From: Xiphias gladius | Taxonomy: Eukaryota; Chordata; Actinopteri; Istiophoriformes; Xiphiidae | Direction of reading: 5' to 3' | Length of the DNA: 64,000 bases | NCBI RefSeq assembly: GCF_016859285.1 | Contig: NC_053403.1 | Span: 19,435,448-19,499,447 of the forward strand | Shown: in pieces, positions 42,208 through 54,832 of the stretch | Layout: each line of letters starts with the position of its first letter | How positions within the stretch are numbered: the stretch's first letter is position 1 | Translations under genes and position numbers: made by a program | Notes under the pieces: model-generated | Told to the model about the DNA's origin: nothing | Database searches by the model: none | The model's input: the letters and a program-made list of their open reading frames with translations, nothing else

Positions 42208-44723
42208 TTAGGTTGCTGTGATGATAGCAGGAACTCTGATGGTGCTTGAAGGTACCTGATTTTCATTCTCGATCTGATAGGTCACATCAGGGTGAGTGGT
42301 GAAAACCTGTGATTGGTCTGTCATGGTGATTGGCTTGTCTTTGCCTTCCTGAAATTGTAGCTGGTCGAAGGTTCGTTCTGCTCCTTTTGACAAGTGATTT
42401 CCCTCTTCCTCCCTCTGACACAGGGACACAAGAGGGAAATACGTCAGCTGATTAACAAATTCAAAATCACAATAAAATGCGCTCAGAACTACGGAACTTT
42501 CCTGCAACATACCTCTTTCTTCATTCTGTAGTATTCATCAATGGCATACTGATATTTGGCTGATGTTAGTCCAAAGAGGGAGGCCATCCTCTCCCCCAGG
42601 TAGTCACATGCTGGAGAATATTAAGGATAAACTGGATAAAGTACAAGCCAACACAAAACATCCTCCACTAATGATGCAGCGCACTGCCTGGAATAACCAA
42701 TGACTACAATTCCAGTTTAGTACAATCCAATACAATTCAAGTAAAAAAAAACTGTAATTTTTCATCTATGTAAGACATTACATATTCTAGTTCCAATCCT
42801 CTCTTAACTTCACAATTGTTGAGTTTAATGTCAGCAGCATCAATAATTCAAATTTTGTCTAAATTTTGTTTTTTTTATAGAGTTTTCCAAAATATAGATA
42901 GGCCTAGAGCTTCACTGATATAATGCATAATTCAAATAAATTAGTAAAAATTCTTACATGACATTTTTCAAATACATCTGAGATTTAGCATGGATTTTAA
43001 CCTAAGAAGTGTGTGTATAATTTTTTGTACACTATGGGGCTGTATCATAAACGATGTTCAACTTAGTCAGAGCTATCTGACTTCATTGAGCTAAACAGCG
43101 GTGATCCTGGATAACTGTTATCACAAAGTTGGTTCATCAACTGGCTAAATCAACTCTGGTTTTCTGAATTACACAAAAATCACATCATCAGAACTGTGAG
43201 TGAAGTACTCAATATGACATGAGATCAGTGATGATACCTAAAGGAAATTAGGTCAGTACAGCAGCAAAAAGTGGTTTAAAAGTGATATAAAATATATACA
43301 ATATGATCACATGAAATAAATATAATAAGAACCTGTGGAAACATAAAAAATAATATCAAAATATTAGAAGTAAGGCTAAGGCTATAAAAAAACGGAATTG
43401 ATAATTAAACATTTGAACTGTTCAAATTCAAAACTCACAGTCTATAAGCATAACAGCAGTCTGAAGTAGTTTGCCTTGAGGTCCAGCAGTGGGCACACAT
43501 AAAAATGGATAATAATATCATCCATTTATTTTAGGTAGTAACATTTTGGTGTTTTTTTTAAATTAATTTCATGACAAACAAACTAAAATTAATAAGTTCA
43601 CAACAGTGCACATCATTCTGTGCAGTTAATATGCAGCTATAATTACCATTCATCAGAGCCCGCTTCTTAGAAGCCCTTCTTTAGCCCATGAGGACTCATG
43701 GTTTTGTAACAATGTTTCTTCTATATATGACATAATTACAATTTTTTATTACTTGTCACTTTATTGTAAACTCAGTAATATGTCAAGATCGTGTAGGAAT
43801 GATGACTTCCACTAATCTTATTCTCAGAGTCTGACTCTGAAGTTAACCTGCTTTGGAACTAGTTAACCATGCAGCATGGGGTGCTCTACCTCAGCCAAAA
43901 GCCAGCACTATGACACCAGAAATCCCAAAGATAGCTGAGTGAAACACTAATCTTGCATTGTAATACAGGCCCTAAGTTCATTATAAATAATGACCTTAAT
44001 GAGCAAACCTGAAATGGTGGATGTGGCAGCTCTCCACATGTGGAACCAGAAGTATGGACCCCAGGTCATCTTTGACTGCAACACAAAAAAGTACAGTCAC
44101 TGTCACACTTCTATATAGGGGAAGGACTACATATCCCTCCACTGTTCCTCACCCTCACCGCATCGACCGGGGAGGACAGCAGGTCTTTCCTGTCTGGCTC
44201 CTTGTCCTCTCCCGCCTCCTCGTCGGTGCTATACTCCTCCATAGTCTCCCCGCTGGAGAAATGGATGATCCTGCGAGGAACCCTCTCTCTCTGCTGCTGC
44301 TGCTGCTGCTGCTCCTCTCTTTTGTATTGCTCCCCCAGCTCCACACTCTCAAAGTCCTTACCCGCGTTTGGACTCTGAGCCTGGGAAGACATCACAAGCA
44401 AACACAAATACATTGTGTATTATTATGGGACTATTTTGTCAGGGAGTCAGTCAGTCAATGCAGCCTCAAAGCAGGATATAAACATTGTTGCAAAAAAAAT
44501 TTCTAGTGTAATATCATGACCAACCAGCCCGTCAAGACAGAGCTGACAAGTGTCAACAAGCTACAGGCGATGAGCGACATCATTAGCCACATTCGGTAAA
44601 CTAGAAGGTAACGAGAAAATGCGGTGAGAATAAAAGAGAAAGCTGTTTACCGACCTGCTCCACAGCCAAGTTCTGCCCTATCGATACATTAACGTTAGTG
44701 AGATACAGTGATATATCGGCCAT
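42208..44723 (-). CDS. fam177a1: FAM177-family protein, 5 coding exons, 220 aa
   Basis: Coding exons in transcript order: 44723-44655, 44380-44159, 44075-44009, 42610-42513, 42414-42208; 663 nt including TAA. All junctions keep phase, with GT-AG borders. The N-terminus is MADISLYLTNVNVSIGQNLA. The FAM177 core follows: FESVELG, a glutamine tract (residues 47-53), VPRRIIHFSSGETMEEYSTD, then MTWGPYFWFHMWRAATSTIS, CDYLGERMASLFGLTSAKYQ and YAIDEYYRMKKE. The last exon encodes a variable polar tail ending VPAIITAT. Human FAM177A1 has the same exon order, and similar length (about 213-236 aa). The family is reported at the Golgi, with a link to VPS13B; the molecular role is not settled. Exon 1's donor is the unusual GTCGGT (CAG|GTCGGTAAAC). 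Using the GTAAAC 4 bases later would shift the frame. N-terminal isoforms are possible. Confidence 0.94.
43036..43972. mobile_element. Inverted-repeat element in fam177a1 intron 3
   Basis: The left end GGGGCTGTATCATAAACGAT pairs imperfectly with the reverse complement of the right end, GGGCCTGTATTACAATGCAA. Termini of this GGGCCTGT-type are common in fish hAT-like nonautonomous elements (general knowledge). About 940 bp, AT-rich inside, no transposase frame. Clear target-site duplications were not found. Confidence 0.55.
44291..44311 (-). repeat. fam177a1: Coding CAG repeat, (CAG)7, polyglutamine in fam177a1
   Basis: Seven pure CTG units on the plus strand encode seven glutamines just before the conserved RERVPRR segment. 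Human FAM177A1 has lysines rather than glutamines at this place (recalled, not aligned). A pure triplet tract in an exon is prone to length change. Confidence 0.9.
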
Positions 44724-44835
44724 TGTCGCCGTCTTCTCTGTATCTCTGAATACTGCGCCCACAACAACGTCTCTGCTCAGCACTACCAGAACCGGAAGAG
44801 CCGTTAATCCCTCCGTACGTAACGATATCCATAGA
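44724..44835 (-). promoter_or_regulatory. fam177a1: fam177a1 5' UTR and probable promoter with ETS motif
   Basis: Upstream of the ATG at 44723. ACCGGAAGAG at 44791-44800 is an ETS-like core, and the segment is locally richer in CpG (several CG in about 110 bp) than its surroundings. No TATA box. The transcription start is unknown. Confidence 0.45.
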
Positions 44836-47800
44836 TATACATTGATATCACAATGTACCATATAAGGATTGTTAAATAGTTGTACTGCAGAGGTATTAAA
44901 GCTAAATGTAAATGTAACGGTTACTCTTTGTGCTTCATTTTATTTAAATGTTGTTATTTCAATGAGTAAATTTCACATACACAAAACTATTTGTTTTGTT
45001 TGTAGTTTTCGCCAAATATTCTATCACTTGTTTTTGGCTAATAATTTAAACCATTCAAACCAGTGACTGTATTGATTCACGCCGTCGAAAAATAGAAAGT
45101 GCGAAGTAAGGTTACTCCACTGTATTATGAAGAGTTGTTTGGTTAGTCTTCAGAATATTCCTATTTTTTAAATGACTGTAGCCTATTATTTATTTTTTGT
45201 AATTTTAACCACTAATTTATGCTTTTAAGTAAATTGAAATGATTATTGTCCGTACAATAAATCACCATAAGCTGCTGCAAAATAATGTCTCCATATTTAT
45301 TGTGACGTTACAATAAACAAATAAAAAAACCAGTAGACAAGTCAAAATGTCAGCTGTGAAAGGCCTATACTCCAAACTTGTAAGATTTGTGACTTTCTAC
45401 TCAATATGTGGGAGCACAAAAGCATAAACTATTGTAGAAAACCTGATTAAAGCTTTCAGAACAAGGAAACGTTATACTTAAAAAGGGTTTACAGTAAATT
45501 GATGTGAATCCACTTTTCAGCAATACTAAACAGGTGTACTCAACACAGGCGTAGGGGCCAAATGGCACAGGAGACCTCAGAGTGTCTGTCTCTGTTTGAA
45601 GTGAATATTATTAACATTTCTTGTCTGAAGTTCAGACCTCAGTCAAAAGAAGGGATGTCCAAGTTAGATCTTTTTAATCTTAATCGTTGAATATTGAGTA
45701 TCTGGTGACAGGAAGTCTGGTCTGATATTTATTTATTGCATCACTGGCTCATGGTTTCAGCTTTACAGTGGTGGAATGTAACTACATATGTACATTTACT
45801 CAAGTACTGTTCTCAGTACATATTTGATGTACTTGTACTTTGTATTTCCATTTTATGGTACTTTATAATTCTACTCCACTTCTACTCTCATCTGAGGAGT
45901 ATAATTTTTTGTTTCCAAAAAAATATGTTCAGCCTCTCATTATCATCAAATAATTTTAGTTGAGAATTAAGTCCTTTAAGTTTTACTTTCTGAAAAACAA
46001 AAAATAAATCTTTCATCTTAGTCGAAATAACTCCACTTGTTTTCAACACAAATCAGCTTGTGTGAGAGACTTTGCAAAAATCAATTTTTTTCATTATTTT
46101 AGTGAATCAACAATACGTTATTTTTTTCTCATTTGAAGATACAGACACTAATTTCAGACCATTTTTTAAACAAGCTGCATTAAATAAAAAACAGGTTAAA
46201 ATATTCTCACTGCACCACAAAATAAGGCCTTAGAACTAAATTATCAAATGTCTTTATAAGGTTGAAGTTCTTGCATACTGTTATGGACCAAGCAGTCAAA
46301 GGACAAGAAGGCAGAGGTTTACTTCTCAAAAAATAGGTTTTTATTTCACCCCAAAACACACCAAAAATTGCTTACAAGACATGAACTCATCTAACTGACC
46401 TAACAAAATGAGGCAGGAGGAAGACATATACTGGCTGATCAGACCATTTAGAAAGAAAGGGGGGAAACATAGACAATAACTAAAACTCAATACAAAGATA
46501 ACCCCCTTGGTGTGGCTGTGGACACAGCCATCCCACATATTAAACTACCCAAAACTTATTTGTAAGTATTAGTAAAAAACAGCTACAACTCAACCAACTA
46601 CAACAAAAATACTGCTCACAAATTAAGGTAGCAGTGACAATAATCCTGCAAACTGTATAACACTGTGAACAGGCCAACTTGGTATAACAACAACTTCACA
46701 ATAATTTAACATAACAATAACTTACATTTGTTACTTTAGGTATATTATGTTGATTACACTTCTATACCTTCACTTGAATAAGGTTTTGGTTCCAGGACCT
46801 TTACTTGTAATTGAGTACTTTTACATTCAGGTATTGATACTTTCTGGAGGTAAAGAATCTGACTTACTTCCAGCCCTGCAGAGTGAGCTTGTGAGTTGTC
46901 CCAACCTACATTTACTTTTTAATACCACTAGATGTCAGTAGAGCTCCATCTAATGCTGAACGCTTAGTTCTCTGAGATAAGCTGAGTGTCTCTTACTGGG
47001 CAATTAATTATTTGGGTCTGATTTAAATAAATCACCAGCAGGAATCTGTATATCTGCATATTCAATAATCAATCACTCTGTTTAGATACCCTCTCTCACC
47101 CTGGAGAGCTGAAAAGTATCTTCAACAGTTAGAATTTACTGGAGGCCACAAAACCACAGAACTAACTCTCAGACTTATGTCATCAGCTCTAAATAGTGGA
47201 GTCTCCCCACATAAAATGCATGTCAGTCTCATTTTGTGACTTCAAAAAAATGTTTGCTTGAGGTGCATAAGGAAATCAGCTTCATTATTAAACTGTTTTA
47301 TTAGTAATAAGCCAAAATACGCTTCCTCTTTTCCAGAAAATCCTTGGAGCCTTCCATGCTTAGGTTCTCTTAGCCCCATTCTCCATTTCTGTGGATATTA
47401 ATTTTGCGCTATTGACGGATTTACAGCTGAACCTTTTCTAACCTGGTTTGTTTGGATTAGTCCAGTTTGTCATTGGCTGAGTCTTGTTTCACATTCACAA
47501 CTGACAACAGCATTTAAGCAGGCTAGTAGTAATCAGTCACATGCTGGTTATTGAACAAAACATTATTAATCTTGAGCTGTCAAAAATTATGGATTTCTGG
47601 AAAGTGTAAAATCACAACCAGTAGGATACATCTGTTGTGTTTTATAAAAAAGATACTGTTATCATATGGTGTTCCAAGTTATTGAACTCTGAGAAGCTGC
47701 TGGTCTCAAAATCTGCATTAATATTGTATTAATAGATGAATTTTTGTATTATATGGCTGTTGCCTGTTTTGTTTTCCCACAAAATACTTTAAATAAAAGC

Positions 47801-49663
47801 AAGGACATACAAAAAGTTAATATCTGGAAGTTATTTTTAATGTCACTGTGATTTTAAAAGTACAAAATGAAGGTCTTGGAGTAATTTGGACAGTTGTAGG
47901 AAAAGCGAGCGAAATAGCAGCCAAAAAGAATCAGTTAATCAAGTTTATTATGGGTTTTGTAAGAGACAGTGCAATTTTGGTTAGATTCTCATCTTAATTT
48001 GCCCTCTCCAGGATTTAATTGAAAGTAGTGTGAAATCACTTGTGTCAGGCTGGCTAGGGAGCTGTTGTTTCATGCAGATCTTATTTGATTGGAGCATTCT
48101 CCAGTTCTGACGGGAGGCTAAAACAAGAGGGTAAACAACTGAGGATTCGATTCAACTGCACCAAATAAGTTGGAAAAAGCAGCCTAAGTAGTGCCAGGTT
48201 TTTGGACGTGTTCACCTTTTCTGGCTTTGAGAGAAAGCCATTTGTGTTTAAATAAAGACTTACTGATTTGACTGCCCAGACTGGATAAGAGCATACTAAT
48301 TAAATCAGCTCCAATATAATGGCTTTCAAATGATGGAGGAATGGGTGCATATATTAGGATTGCACAGAGCTATTATTCCTAAACCTTGAGCAAAGTTTAC
48401 TCAGGTGTCCTGTGCAAGCTCTGTAAATTGTATAAATAGTATGTGTGCAAGAGAGATAGAGTTCTGTGCACTCTATGTGTCTGTATTTTGTGTATACATG
48501 TGTAGTTTTGTACAATATGTGTGTCGCCTGTGTCTATGCTTCATGCTTAAGAGAACACTCTCCCAGCTTTTAATGATGACATCCATAATATGGTATGTTT
48601 CCTTCCAGCAATATCCCTTTTACACCCTGGGTGATATGGGCTCTGCTGTCGACATGAATCATCCCTCTCACTGGCCCATTGCTTCCAGATAGTTAAAGAT
48701 CTATATGGCCTCACGCATGCTTTTCACTGAGACTGTAGGACTGTTAACTGCTCTGCAAAACATGGGAACAGACATGGGGGGACTTTGAGACATGGTGAAT
48801 AAACAAAGACAAATTAAATAAAATATACATCTCCTATGGTTATATCCCGGCAATAATTACTCAGTGGTCATAATGACACCACAGCAGACACACATCCAAC
48901 TTTTTCATACTTTATTTCTGTCTGCTTTGACCCTCCATTTTCCTTCACTAATGTAAGTCACATTAGTCAGATGGAATGAATGACTGACTTTTCTTCATCT
49001 TGCTTCAACTCCTCACACAGTGACACTTTCCCAAATGTCTTAGCACTTATGGTATATCCCCAGTAGTCATTGTACTCTCTCTGTGATTTAGCTCAAGGTT
49101 AGTCACAATGAATGGCTGCATTAGTGAAAGATGATGTTACTAATCCTACAGTTGAATTCTTCTTCCCCACTGGATATAATACTAACCAAAAACAAGAGCT
49201 TTATTTTAAATAACTGCCTTATCTATGTAGAAGAATTAAAAGTCAGACTCAAAACATGTGTATTCGCAAGAGATAGACAATCGAGCTCTACGTGCAATCA
49301 GCTTAACTCTGTAGGCCTGTGATGCAGTGTTCATTTCTAGATTTAAGATTACTTTTGCTTTGCATGTAAAGATTTTAATTATTGCACAGCACATAGTGCA
49401 GTTTTAATTTAAAATTTTTGAAACAATGTGTCCCTGATTTCAGACAGAGGTAGACAAAAGCAGGCTTCTCATTTTTAGCTGGCAACTGTAGACTTTATCA
49501 GCAAAAAAGGTAACTTTTGCTGAAAGATTTTCACAGCTAAACAACCTAATATTAGCTCAATTAGTTGTTTAAAAAACATCACTAGCTTACATTTTAAGGA
49601 CTCCTTTTAAAATGGGAATTTAGTAATAGGTCTTAGGTATGCACATGATGTCTACATCATATA
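44836..49663. other. Intergenic, repeat-bearing, no gene recognised
   Basis: AT-rich DNA upstream of fam177a1. It contains the split repeat at 45764-46870 listed separately. Remaining open frames (for example 48405-48692) carry no recognisable domain. Confidence 0.55.
45764..46870. repeat. Dispersed fish repeat, 'ACTCAAGTAC' family, copy 2, split by an insertion
   Basis: The front part (45764-45960) reads 'tggtggaatgtaactacata', 'tttactcaagtactgt', 'gtacttgtactttgtatttc' and 'attctactccacttctactc'. The back part (about 46735-46870) reads 'acctttacttgtaattgagt', 'acttttacattcaggtattg' and 'ggtaaagaatctgac'. These are the two ends of one teleost repeat normally about 350-400 bp long. The intervening 0.75 kb (about 45964-46734) is foreign to it. 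Confidence 0.65.
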
Positions 49664-51227
49664 CAGTCTTGGTTGAAATTATTGGCATCGCTGAATTTTA
49701 AGTACAGAATTTAGAATATCTTCAAAAAAAAATGCAAAATAACTATCTTTATAATCAAATATTTAATTAAAATGTCCAAGGTTACTGAACAAAAGGAAAT
49801 AAAAAAATAAAACTTGCAAAATAGTGAAATAATAAACACAAAATGTACCCCAGACACAATTATTGCCACCCTTCACTAATATTTGGTTGCAGAACCTTTG
49901 GCAACAATGTTAGCTTCAAAACTTTTCTTGTAGCCATCTACAGTCTTCTTGCACCTGTTTGCTAGTAGTTTCTGCCTTTCTTCCATTGCTATCTGTCCAA
50001 GCTCTTTTAAGTTTGCAGGTCTCCTTTTTGCAATGGTAGATTTAAGCGCTCTCCACAGGTTTTCGATAGAAAAGGTCAGGACTCAGTGTTGGTCAGTTTA
50101 AAACAGTCCATCTTTTCCTTTTCAACCATTCTTTTGTCCTGCTGGATGTGTGCTTTGGGTTGCTGTGCTGCTGAGAGACCCAAGACCTTCGCAAGAAACG
50201 TAGTTTTATGACACTGGGTAACACATTTCGCTCTAAAAGGTAACCTTCCAATTTAATCTTTTTTGATACATTCAATGCCTCCAGTACCAGAGGCAGCAAA
50301 GCAGACCCTGAGCATGATAGAACCTCCACCATGTTATACTGTAGGTAGGATGTTCTTTTCCTTATGGGCTTCATTTTGTCACCTATGAACAAACTGATGC
50401 ACTACATTGCCAAAGAGCTCTACTTTGGTTTCATCTGTCTATAGAACATTATCCCAGGAAGACTGTGAGTTATCTATGAAAGTTTTTGCAAACATTATTC
50501 TTGCCTTTTTGTGCCTTTCTTTCAATAGTGGTGTCCTCCTTGGCCTGTGGAGTTCAGTGGGAGGTATATGGTACGGGATGAAACCATCACTCTAGATCAA
50601 CTCGAGGTCAGCCTGAAGCTCTTTCAATGTCTTGCTTGGTGTTTATTCCACAATCTGCTTTTGAAACCTTCGCAGACATCTCTCATTGAGTTTCTTCTTA
50701 TTGCCATGTCCAGGAAGCATCTTAACAGTTTTATGTCTGTGAAACTTCTTGATAACATTATGAACTGCTGAAATTGGGATTTCGTGATTGCCTTGTAGCC
50801 TTTGGAATTGTTATGCTTTTTGATAACAGTTTTTCTGATGCTCTAAGATAGCTCTCTTGTCTTCTCCACGGTGAAAAAGAAATTGGAAACAATCAGCCCC
50901 TTTCTTTGCAGTAAAACCATCATTCATTGGTTAATTCAGGTCATGTGAACACTGAAAATTATGCATGTGATTCTTTTTTTTTTTTAATTAGTTTGAGGAA
51001 CTAATATAAATTTATTAAAAGGTTGCCAATATTTTTGTTGATTGTACATTTTATGTTTGTGTTTTTTATTTCACTATATGACATCATTTTTTGTTGTTGT
51101 TCAATAACTTTGGACATTTTATTAAATACTCTGATTATACAAAATTGGCTGAAGCTATTCTAAATTCTGTACTTCAGAATTCTGTACTTATGTAATTCAA
51201 GGGTGCCAATAATTTTAGCCAGGACTG
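49664..51227 (-). mobile_element. Tc1/mariner transposon relic, about 1.56 kb, degenerate transposase
   Basis: TA-flanked ends (49662-49663, 51228-51229): the left begins CAGTCTTGGTTGAAATTATT, the right (reverse-complemented) CAGTCCTGGCTAAAATTATT. The transposase lies on the minus strand and is broken by stops and frameshifts. Recognisable pieces are SNPKHTSSRTKEWLKRKRWT with VLNW after it, about 50093-50392, and downstream the counterpart of 'RPANLKELGQIAMEERQKLL'. The catalytic DN..PKHT motif has lost its aspartate in this reading. A dead element. Confidence 0.88.
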
Positions 51228-52676
51228 TACATGTTGTGCTAAGAGTCACAGAGGTGACCATCAGTTCTAGCCATATTGATGAAAAACTATTCTGTCCACT
51301 GCACAGTAAAAAAGATTTTAACCAAGTTACACTTTCATTCTGAATCAAAAAAGATATGGCAGCCGGCTACCTGGATAGGAAACTTGGAAACGGGTTAAAC
51401 ATCTTTTTTTACAATGCAGCATAAAAAAATATTTATTCATCCAGATGGTTAGAAGAGTCTTTGAGGATCCTGGAAGTGTTTTTAAATTACCCTCTGGGTT
51501 TTTCAGACATCATTAATTATCTTGTAGAGAAACCGATGGTTGCCTGTATGACTTCAATATATGCTTATGCATGTCAGGCACAAACTGGTGCTAGTTTCTG
51601 TATTCTCACCAGTTCATGATCCCTGTAGAAGACATGGAAATAAAGAAACAGCATATGTTTCATTTTTAATATTACAAGAGAAAAGGCTTTTAGGATGAGG
51701 ACTAACTGATGTGTATGGCTAATGTCATGCAATCTCAGGTAATGAGTCTGGCTGGGTTAGCTGGGCTGTAAACCTGCTCCAATACCACAAATATCAGGTC
51801 AGACCTGTTAATGTAAGCCTAAATACCATCTAGGACTGGCTTCCACACAGTTGCGAAATACTACACAGTGGATGTGCTATTCATGAACAGGACTTATTTA
51901 AAATGAAACCTGTAACTCCAAAAACTAATTTGTCAATGAAATGCTCCTTGGTTTAAGAAGTAAAGCTGGGTTACTTCTGTAGGTAGTAAAATGGCTGGAC
52001 ATGCTAACAATTGCAGCTTATGTTACTTTTTCTCTGACCATCTTGGTTTTGGCAAGGACAAAAAAAAGACTATATGCTCCAAACTCTTTAAATGCACTCT
52101 AGCGCTATTATTACAGCATCATGCACAACATGGAGAAATCTAATGCTTGACAGGTCTACCATGCCTAGTTACAACTGCACTACTGCAGTAGAGAGAGGGG
52201 TTTATATAACGGTCAATGAAAACATTTCAAAATGCTGCTTGTCAAACTAAGGAATCAAATGTAAATTAAAAGAGCCCTTAAAACCTACACTGGAACAGAA
52301 TGTGACAAAGCAGCAGGAGCCTTCGAGGTAAGCACAGGCAGGCATAACTTTCTGTATTCCAGCAGAAAGTTATGAAAATGAGGTGGCACAAAGAAAATGT
52401 GGTGGCATCTCTTCAGCAAGAGAGAGGGAGAGAATAATAAATACTATTTCACGGGATACCTGGGCACCAGTTGTGCTCATAAAAGACTTTCATTGCTTAT
52501 ACTGCTTTTGGGTGGATTTTTCAAGCAATGTAGCCACAGTAGCATGAAAGGCTAGAAAAGGACAAAAGAGTATCAGGGGTTTATTCGCCTTTTGCATTTT
52601 GCTGGCATGTGTGCTGCCACAGATGCATTTGAATTGTTGATAGCGCACAAATCAGAATACAGAGAAATAAAAAGCC

Positions 52677-52708
52677 TACAATGATGCATGTGTTTATGCA
52701 TCATTGTA
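52677..52708. repeat. Perfect inverted repeat, 13-bp arms, 6-base spacer
   Basis: TACAATGATGCAT, spacer GTGTTT, ATGCATCATTGTA. Arms are perfectly complementary. Each holds an ATGATGCAT/ATGCATCAT word of octamer/POU-like character. The stem is too short for a microRNA precursor. Function unknown. Confidence 0.85.
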
Positions 52709-53524
52709 TCTGGAGCTTATTTCAGAAGACTGAAGGACACTTCACTGAGTGTACATGTATGAACAAGTATGTGTATTTGTATTCATTAACACCTAGTTAT
52801 AAGCAGAATAAAACAACCTGAGCCTCATCCTTTGTGTATCCTAATCACTGCCTCTGACTCTCCAAGGTGTTTATCTGCTTTTATCAATACACCCTATTAA
52901 GGAAACTGCCTATCACAGAAATTAATTCTCCCATGTTTGGATTCAGAAAATGCAAACAGAAGTTACCCAGTTAATTCAGGGTCTCTGTGTTTGTATGACC
53001 ATATTAAAGCAGCTCATTACAACTGAATCAACAGAGCAAAAGGGCAAGGATATAATAATGTTCACTCCAAGCAGAGAAAGCCATGTACCACAAGCGAAAA
53101 GAACTTATTTGTGACTACTGGCACTCATTACCGTGCTATTAGAATTTGAATGATACTTATGCAATTGAAATATTTCCAGGTTCAAACACCTTGACTCAAA
53201 ATACCTCTGTGAGGTCAAACTTAAATGGTTTTAATCTGTGCTGAATTGCTGAACATGAGTTTCTGAGATATTCAGTATGTTCCAGACAGACATTTATTTG
53301 TCATGGTTCTCACATTCCAGTTAGTGTTTCTGCAAGTTCTGTGTTTTCATTGTCACTAACTCTCATGTCATTTAAGACCCAGCCATACCCCTAACATATT
53401 GTTTTACAGTCTTTTGTCACTTGTTTATGTCATTTCCAGCTAAATGAAACCTGTTGGTCATATAGAAAATCAAAAATTGGCATGAGTATGAATAATTTTG
53501 GGCTAAACTGTATACAGTATACAC

Positions 53525-53720
53525 AGTGCATTCAGAAAGTATTCAGACAACTTCATTTTGTTTCACATTTGTTTATGTTGCAGCTTTATGCTAAAATCGT
53601 TTAAATGCATTTTCCCCCTCATCAATCTACACTCAATGCTCTAAATTGACAAAGCAAAAACTGAATTTTCTAATTTTTGCAAAATTATTAATAAGGAAAA
53701 ACTGAATAATATTTAAACTA
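53525..53720. mobile_element. Solo Tc1-like 5' terminal fragment
   Basis: 'gtgcattcagaaagtattca' with 'gacaacttcattttg' after it, then 'catcaatctacactcaatgc' and 'attgacaaagcaaaaactga', follow the start of a very common fish Tc1-like element. Its transposase part is absent. Confidence 0.75.
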
Positions 53721-54729
53721 GGATTGGATTGTAGAAAACTATTGTGTAGGACATAAAAGGCAGAATGTTCAAACCTAACCCTTTTACAAACCTTAATAGT
53801 TTACGCTAGACACATAATCCAAATGAACATCGCAATTTAAACTCTTTTCATGTTTTTCAGTGTATCTTTTGTGGTTTTTGGTACATTACAGTTTACATTT
53901 CATGTTTTTTTTTCCTCAGACATTTTTCAGACTTTAATATTTGAGTGTTTTGGAGAGGATTAAAAACAGCAGGTGGTGAGGACAGGACTATTGGGGTGAG
54001 GTTTGCTGCTTGAAGCGGGACAAGACCTATCGATGAAGCAGTGTCCTGCTGTTCAAAATGAGGACAGGACCAGGAACCCACTGGGGGCATGGCTGTGCAG
54101 TATGTGGGTGGGTGGGAATGTTTACATAGGCTGCTTCACAAATTTTTCCTCAACTTAAAACAAAATTTTATTTACCCATCACTTATCTTTTTTGTCATCC
54201 TGAAGAAATATTCTAACTGGGATAGAAAAACCTGTTACAAAGTTCTCAACCAGATGCTTTAACTCTATCCAGCTGTTCATCACTCAAGTGGCCAACTAAA
54301 AAATCAAGTTTACCATTTTGCCTTACTGTATATTAGCTATTAACTATATGATCTTAATTTAATCTTTTTTGGGATTCAGTGTATGAGACTTTAAGGCTCT
54401 CTCATATACATATTATAGTGGCTATTTGTTCGGGTACAGAAAAACTAAATTTGCCTGAGTGGACCTCTTACCCACTGTATCAATATTTGCGTTTTAAAAT
54501 CTGAAATTCAATTCAATCTGAAAGAGCTGCATGCTCATGTACAAAATGGAGAGGAGGAAAAGAGAAGGAGACAGAGAGAGAGAGAGAGAGAGATTCACAA
54601 ACCACTAACTGTTCTGGTTTCTGACATCTGCAGCTCCTCAGCTTTTCACAAATCAGAACAGGCTGCTTCTTCTTCCTCAGACAGGCTGGAAGACAACTGT
54701 GCTGTCAGAACATCTATCACTAAAATACA

Positions 54730-54754
54730 TCACACACACACACACACACACACA

Positions 54755-54826
<72 letters not shown>

Positions 54827-54832
54827 CACACG
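54730..54832. repeat. Compound microsatellite (CA)n-(CACG)n-(CA)n
   Basis: About 12 CA units, then about 14 CACG (GCAC) units, then about 10 CA units. Flanked at 54569-54592 by a (GA)n run. It produces open frames rich in CV/RA or HTHT on both strands that are not genes. Confidence 0.97.

Noticed and set aside
50093..50392. 99-codon minus-strand frame
   Set aside because: A fragment of a dead Tc1 transposase inside a TA-flanked relic, not a host gene.
52677..52708. microRNA precursor
   Set aside because: The perfect stem is only 13 bp with a 6-base loop, far short of a pre-miRNA stem of about 30 bp.
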